This document shows, in pieces, positions 60,235 through 64,000 of a stretch of 64,000 bases of DNA (its first letter is position 1; every line of letters begins with the position of its first letter). The stretch lies in contig NZ_LT732535.1 in assembly GCF_900156915.1 (NCBI RefSeq), positions 2,778,056-2,842,055 on the forward strand, in the 5' to 3' direction. This DNA is from Sediminibacillus massiliensis (lineage in GTDB: Bacteria; Bacillota; Bacilli; Bacillales; Amphibacillaceae). The notes beneath the pieces are model-generated. The model did no database searches. It had not been told where the DNA came from and worked only from the letters and a program-made list of their open reading frames with translations. A program made the translations under genes and the position numbers.

Positions 60235-61923
60235 ATGAGCTATCAGGCACTTTACCGTGTTTGGCGTCCGAAGAGCTTTTCAGACGTAGTAGGACAAACC
60301 CATATTACCCGGACATTACAGAATGCTATTGTCCAGCAAAAGTTTTCTCATGCATACTTATTCTCCGGGCCCCGCGGGACCGGGAAAACAAGTGCGGCTA
60401 AAATCTTCTCCAAAACCATCAACTGTGAACACTCTCCTGTAATGGAGCCCTGCAATGAATGTGCTGCCTGCAGAGGCATTCAGGATGGGTCGATTTCTGA
60501 TGTTATAGAAATAGACGCGGCTTCCAACAATGGAGTGGAGCAGATTCGCGATATCCGTGACAAAGTAAAGTATGCTCCAAGTGCGGTCACTTATAAGGTG
60601 TATATTATCGATGAAGTGCATATGCTTTCTATCGGGGCTTTTAATGCATTGTTAAAGACATTGGAAGAACCCCCTAAACATGTCATCTTCATTCTTGCTA
60701 CAACGGAACCTCACAAAATCCCTTTAACGATCATTTCCCGCTGTCAACGTTTTGATTTCAAGCGCATCTCCCAGTCATCCATGGTTGAACGGATGAAAGA
60801 GATAACGAATTCAGAAGGGATTACGGCCTCCGAAGAAGCACTGGAAGCTGTAGCCTTATCAGCTGAAGGCGGCATGCGTGATGCTTTGAGCATCTTGGAT
60901 CAAGCTGTATCCTATAGCGAGGAACAAGTAGCCCTGGAAGATGTCCTGGCAGTCACGGGATCTGTTTCTCAAGACAAACTCACCCATGTGACGAAAGCCA
61001 TGCACAATCGCGATGTGCAGCAGGCTCTCCAGTATGTGGATGAACTCATCCAGGAGGGGAAAGATCCAGGAAGGTTTGTTTTTGACTTAATCTACTATTT
61101 ACGCGATTTGCTGATGTACAAAAGTGCGCCGGATTTGGAAAATATTCTTGAAAGAGCAATCCTGAATGAAAGCTTCAAACAGCTGGCTGCTGAGATTGAT
61201 CCCTCTTGGATTCAGGAGGCTATAAAATTACTCAATGAGTGCCAGCAGGAAATAAAGTGGACAAACAGCCCAAAGGTATTTATAGAAATCGCAGTACTGA
61301 ATATCACAGATCAGCAGCAACAGACATCTGCTGAGGAAACAGAAGCGGTCAGCGGTTTGACGAACAAGCTGCAAGAGCTGGAGAAAGAACTAAGAGAACT
61401 GAAACAGAACGGTGTTGCGGCAAACGACAATGCCGGTGCGGCAACTGCTCCCCAGCGAAGCCAGCCAAGGCCGAATAAAAATAGTTATAAGATTCCATAT
61501 GAACGGATCAGGCAGGTTTTGGGCGATGCATCGAAATCGGAACTGAAAAATGTGCAGGGCCAATGGGCCAACTTTATGAACAGCCTCAAAAAGAAAAGCG
61601 CACCGGCACATGCTACGATTCAAAACAGTAAGCCCAGTGCTGCATCAAAGGAAGCTCTGGTTATTGCTTTCAAATATGAAATTCATTGTTCACTTGCTTT
61701 GGACCATAGGCAAACGATAGAATCTATATTAACGGATACAATGGGAAGAGAACTGAAGGTCATCCCGATTCCGGAAGCGAACTGGCAGGAATTGCGAGAA
61801 GAATACATCAAGAAACAACGCCAGCAAGAAAGTGAAGAAAATGAGGGCACTCCTGAGGAAGATCCTCTTGTCGCTGAAGCAAGGAAACTTGTTGGTGATG
61901 ATTTGTTGGAAATACACGAATAA
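60235..61923 (+). CDS. dnaX: DNA polymerase III subunits gamma and tau
   Basis: Clamp-loader ATPase. 562 residues. Walker A GPRGTGKT (45-52), four-Cys zinc site (64-79), Walker B with DEVH (126-129), SRC sensor region; a tau-specific C-terminal part follows residue 370 with a coiled coil and low-complexity linker. First of dnaX-yaaK-recR-yaaL-bofA. AAAAGGGGCAAGTGATCAA is the ribosome site. Confidence 0.97.
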   Translation: MSYQALYRVWRPKSFSDVVGQTHITRTLQNAIVQQKFSHAYLFSGPRGTGKTSAAKIFSKTINCEHSPVMEPCNECAACRGIQDGSISDVIEIDAASNNGVEQIRDIRDKVKYAPSAVTYKVYIIDEVHMLSIGAFNALLKTLEEPPKHVIFILATTEPHKIPLTIISRCQRFDFKRISQSSMVERMKEITNSEGITASEEALEAVALSAEGGMRDALSILDQAVSYSEEQVALEDVLAVTGSVSQDKLTHVTKAMHNRDVQQALQYVDELIQEGKDPGRFVFDLIYYLRDLLMYKSAPDLENILERAILNESFKQLAAEIDPSWIQEAIKLLNECQQEIKWTNSPKVFIEIAVLNITDQQQQTSAEETEAVSGLTNKLQELEKELRELKQNGVAANDNAGAATAPQRSQPRPNKNSYKIPYERIRQVLGDASKSELKNVQGQWANFMNSLKKKSAPAHATIQNSKPSAASKEALVIAFKYEIHCSLALDHRQTIESILTDTMGRELKVIPIPEANWQELREEYIKKQRQQESEENEGTPEEDPLVAEARKLVGDDLLEIHE

Positions 61924-61947
61924 AACTATTTTAAAGGAGGGGTTTCC

Positions 61948-62271
61948 ATGCGTGGTGGTGGAAATATGAACAAAATGATGAAACAAATGCAGAAAATGCA
62001 GAAGGATATGATGAAAGCTCAGGAAGAGCTTCATGAAATGACTTTTGAAGGTACGGCAGGCGGCGGAATGGTTAAGGTTGTAGCCAATGGAAAAAAAGAA
62101 ATAACAGATGTCCAAATCGATGAAGAAGCAGTGGACCCTGATGATGTAGAAATGCTTCAGGACTTGATTCTTGCTGCAACAAACGATGTCATTAAGCAAG
62201 TGGAAGATAAAACAAACGATACAATGGGACAATTCACGAAAGGTTTGAATATGCCTGGAGGAATGTTCTAG
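61948..62271 (+). CDS. ebfC: YbaB/EbfC nucleoid-associated protein
   Basis: 107 residues, Met/Gln-rich N-terminal coiled coil ([20 protein letters not shown]), core [20 protein letters not shown], and tail LNMPGGMF. Homodimer binding DNA; named yaaK in B. subtilis. AAAGGAGGGGTTTCC is a very strong ribosome site. 12 bp before recR. Confidence 0.95.
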   Translation: MRGGGNMNKMMKQMQKMQKDMMKAQEELHEMTFEGTAGGGMVKVVANGKKEITDVQIDEEAVDPDDVEMLQDLILAATNDVIKQVEDKTNDTMGQFTKGLNMPGGMF

Positions 62272-62283
62272 GAGGCATGCTTC

Positions 62284-62880
62284 ATGTATTATCCTGAACC
62301 GATTTCAAAGCTGATCGACAGCTTTACAAAATTGCCGGGGATCGGACCGAAAACTGCTGTCCGCCTGGCATTTTTCGTTCTAAATATGAAAGAAGATGAT
62401 GTACTCGACTTTGCAAAAGCTCTGGTGAATGCCAAAAGAGAGCTTACTCATTGCTCGGTATGCGGACATATTACTGATCAAGACCCTTGTTCCATCTGTC
62501 AGGATGAATCAAGGGATAACTCTGTGATTTGTGTTGTGCAAGATCCGAAAGATGTAATAGCCATGGAGAAAATGAAGGAATTCAGTGGGAAATACCATGT
62601 TCTTCATGGGGCAATCTCGCCGATGGATGGGATTGGACCGGAAGATATTAATGTTCCCTCTCTTCTAAATCGACTAAAAGATGAAGGGGTGGAAGAACTA
62701 ATATTGGCGACAAACCCTAATATCGAGGGAGAAGCAACAGCAATGTACATCTCAAGGCTGGTGAAGCCTTCTGGTATAAGAATTACCAGAATTGCGCATG
62801 GACTCCCTATGGGCGGGGATTTGGAATATGCAGATGAAGTGACTCTTTCCAAGGCCTTGGAAGGCAGAAGAGAATTATAA
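62284..62880 (+). CDS. recR: Recombination mediator RecR
   Basis: 198 residues: HhH motif [14 protein letters not shown], zinc finger [16 protein letters not shown] (about 58-73), Toprim domain from [15 protein letters not shown]. Acts with RecF/RecO to load RecA at gaps. Confidence 0.97.
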   Translation: MYYPEPISKLIDSFTKLPGIGPKTAVRLAFFVLNMKEDDVLDFAKALVNAKRELTHCSVCGHITDQDPCSICQDESRDNSVICVVQDPKDVIAMEKMKEFSGKYHVLHGAISPMDGIGPEDINVPSLLNRLKDEGVEELILATNPNIEGEATAMYISRLVKPSGIRITRIAHGLPMGGDLEYADEVTLSKALEGRREL

Positions 62881-62921
62881 GTCAGCGCTGGTAAAAGGGC
62901 ATGGGAAGGACAGGTGAAAGT

Positions 62922-63134
62922 GTGTTTCGAAGCAGAAAACTTAGAAAGAAAGATGTAGACAGACAGTTGTTAAATGATATATATCAATCAAAAGAAGAAT
63001 GGCGAAGCATTAAATCAATTATTGAAAAAAGTGTGGAGCCGACCGAACGAGGCAGATTTGATCTAGCGGTCGCCGAAGTGAAATATTTCTATCTGTTAAG
63101 AGAAGCAAGGCAACGCAAAGTAAGTGCCAGATAA
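62922..63134 (+). CDS. yaaL: YaaL family protein (DUF2508)
   Basis: 70 residues from GTG 62922 with CAGGTGAAA before it; starting here gives MFRSRKLRKKDVDRQLL, the family N-terminus, rather than the longer frame from 62901. EKSVEPTERGRFDLAVAEVK and YFYLLREA are conserved. Function unknown; always before bofA. Confidence 0.88.
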   Translation: MFRSRKLRKKDVDRQLLNDIYQSKEEWRSIKSIIEKSVEPTERGRFDLAVAEVKYFYLLREARQRKVSAR

Positions 63135-63205
63135 ATTAACATAAGTTCTTTTTCTTCCCTTGGCTTCATATTTTATAAGGAGGACAAGCGGAAGGAGAGA
63201 TAATA

Positions 63206-63472
63206 GTGGATACAACTTTAGTGATCATCAGCATGGTTGTACTAATTGCTTTACTATTAGTCGTAGGAGCGCCGATAAAACCAATGCGCTTTGCAGCCCA
63301 AGGAGCGGTTAAATTAGTAATAGGAGTTTTGTTCTTATTCTTTTTTAATGTGTTTGGGGCTTCTATAGGACTACATCTTCCTATTAATTTATATACTGCA
63401 CTAATAACAGGATTTTTAGGAATACCTGGTCTTGCTTCATTAGCTGCAATCCATATATTCGTTTTAGGTTAA
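63206..63472 (+). CDS. bofA: Pro-sigma-K processing inhibitor BofA
   Basis: 88 residues from GTG 63206 (GGAAGGAGAGATAATA). Two or three transmembrane segments; the C-terminal NLYTALITGFLGIPGLASLA is the BofA signature that blocks the SpoIVFB protease active site until the SpoIVB signal. Confirms a spore former. Confidence 0.94.
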   Translation: MDTTLVIISMVVLIALLLVVGAPIKPMRFAAQGAVKLVIGVLFLFFFNVFGASIGLHLPINLYTALITGFLGIPGLASLAAIHIFVLG

Positions 63473-63502
63473 GGGCTTCCAAAAAATGGAGGCTCTTTTT
63501 CT
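63472..63502 (+). terminator. Terminator of the dnaX-bofA operon
   Basis: GGGCTTCCA and TGGAGGCTC around six A, then TTTTTCT. Confidence 0.82.
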
Positions 63503-63566
63503 ATTGCCGACTTTAATTTTATATGGTATATTATTTCTTGTCGCTTCGAAAGACGGAAAAAAGTTA

Positions 63567-63673
63567 TTGACTTTTGAAGCTAAAACATGTTACATTATTA
63601 TAGTCGCCGTAACGGAGACAAAAAAACGAAGTAAAAAAAATTGTTGACAAGGAAATGGAAGTCATGTTATGAT
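63567..63673 (+). promoter_or_regulatory. Tandem rRNA promoters P1 and P2
   Basis: P1: TTGACT (63567-63572) with a -10 near TACATT (63591-63596). P2: TTGACA (63644-63649), 18 bp, TATGAT (63668-63673). Both are followed by GTCGCC-type sequence. The leader to 63788 has the usual GATCTTTGAAAACTGAACAA antitermination region. Confidence 0.75.
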
Positions 63674-63788
63674 ATTTAAGTCGCCTTTCAGACGACAACA
63701 ACGAAATTTGATCTTTGAAAACTGAACAAAACAATCATTATGTCAAGCAAGAAATGCTAGTCAAGTTTTCGAGCAAGCAAGCTCACAT

Positions 63789-64000
63789 TTTATGGAGAGT
63801 TTGATCTTGGCTCAGGACGAACGCTGGCGGCGTGCCTAATACATGCAAGTCGAGCGCGGGAAGCAAGCAATCACCCTTCGGGGTGTGCGCTTGTGGAACG
63901 AGCGGCGGACGGGTGAGTAACACGTGGGCAACCTGCCTGTAAGACTGGGATAACCCCGGGAAACCGGGGCTAATACCGGATAACACTTTTCTCTGCATGG
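63789..64000 (+). rRNA. 16S ribosomal RNA (5' end only)
   Basis: Begins TTATGGAGAGTTTGATCTTG, then GGCTCAGGACGAACGCTGGC and GCGGACGGGTGAGTAACACG. About 212 nt are in the window; the rest of the operon lies beyond. The variable parts look like Virgibacillus/Oceanobacillus/Terribacillus relatives, a guess from memory. Confidence 0.97.

Overview
The window is chromosomal DNA of a Gram-positive, endospore-forming member of the Bacillaceae. The order pdxS-pdxT-serS-tRNA-Ser-dck/dgk ... yaaH-yaaI-tadA-scr-dnaX-yaaK-recR-yaaL-bofA-16S rRNA is the origin-proximal order known from Bacillus subtilis. Two T-box leaders, a GerA-type germinant receptor operon, SleL/YaaH and BofA fit that. The start of the 16S gene looks like the Oceanobacillus/Virgibacillus/Terribacillus side of the family, but I cannot name a species.

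Layout. 1-5759: pyridoxal-phosphate synthase (pdxS partial, pdxT), a Ser T-box and serS, tRNA-Ser(UGA), a Pro T-box and proC, then the minus-strand pair dgk-dck. 5952-6024: tRNA-Arg(CCU), whose 3' part is the attachment site of a prophage. 5982-45196: a complete-looking temperate siphovirus of about 39.2 kb, bounded by a perfect 47-bp direct repeat (attL 5982-6028, attR 45150-45196). 45209-57098: host genes that in B. subtilis do not lie here (a LexA-controlled small gene, a four-gene ger operon, yceI, an AldA-like dehydrogenase, acsA, a PfpI protein, a DUF3891 protein, a YetF-like protein, an LCP protein). 57244-64000: the conserved block from yaaH to the first rRNA operon.

Prophage. The left end carries a leftward lysogeny operon (cI, Zn-ribbon membrane protein, ImmA protease, integrase) and a divergent rightward early operon: Cro, antirepressor, several HTH and small membrane peptides, then a skin/PBSX-like recombination and replication module (YqaI, YqaJ, RecT, DnaD-like initiator, DnaC-like loader), YopX, a dUTPase, RusA, many tiny zinc-ribbon proteins, an XtrA-like protein and an Xpf-like late sigma factor. 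The late region is A118/SPP1-like: TerS, TerL, portal, minor capsid, scaffold, major capsid, connectors, tail tube, chaperones, tape measure, Dit, Tal, two holins and an M15 endolysin.

What stands out. (1) Between Dit and Tal, where Tal normally follows directly, sit a beta-helix tail spike and a self-contained promoter-gene-terminator unit encoding a Wzy/O-antigen-ligase-like membrane protein. This looks like a receptor-recognition plus receptor-alteration pair. (2) The Tal reading frame has no ATG/GTG/TTG at its start: a good ribosome site is followed by AUA. Its C-terminus carries a decapeptide Ser/Gly/Thr array and an eight-copy HxH nonapeptide array. (3) Three LexA boxes occur: before immA-int, before an orphan minus-strand phage gene, and before a 54-codon host gene just outside attR. 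(4) A gene-free stretch near 11.5-11.8 kb is packed with hairpins, some mutually exclusive. (5) Smaller oddities include a Cas2/VapD-like small protein, a DnaC-type ATPase with an insertion in its P-loop, a lipobox with Tyr in place of Cys, and a tRNA-Ser with U73.
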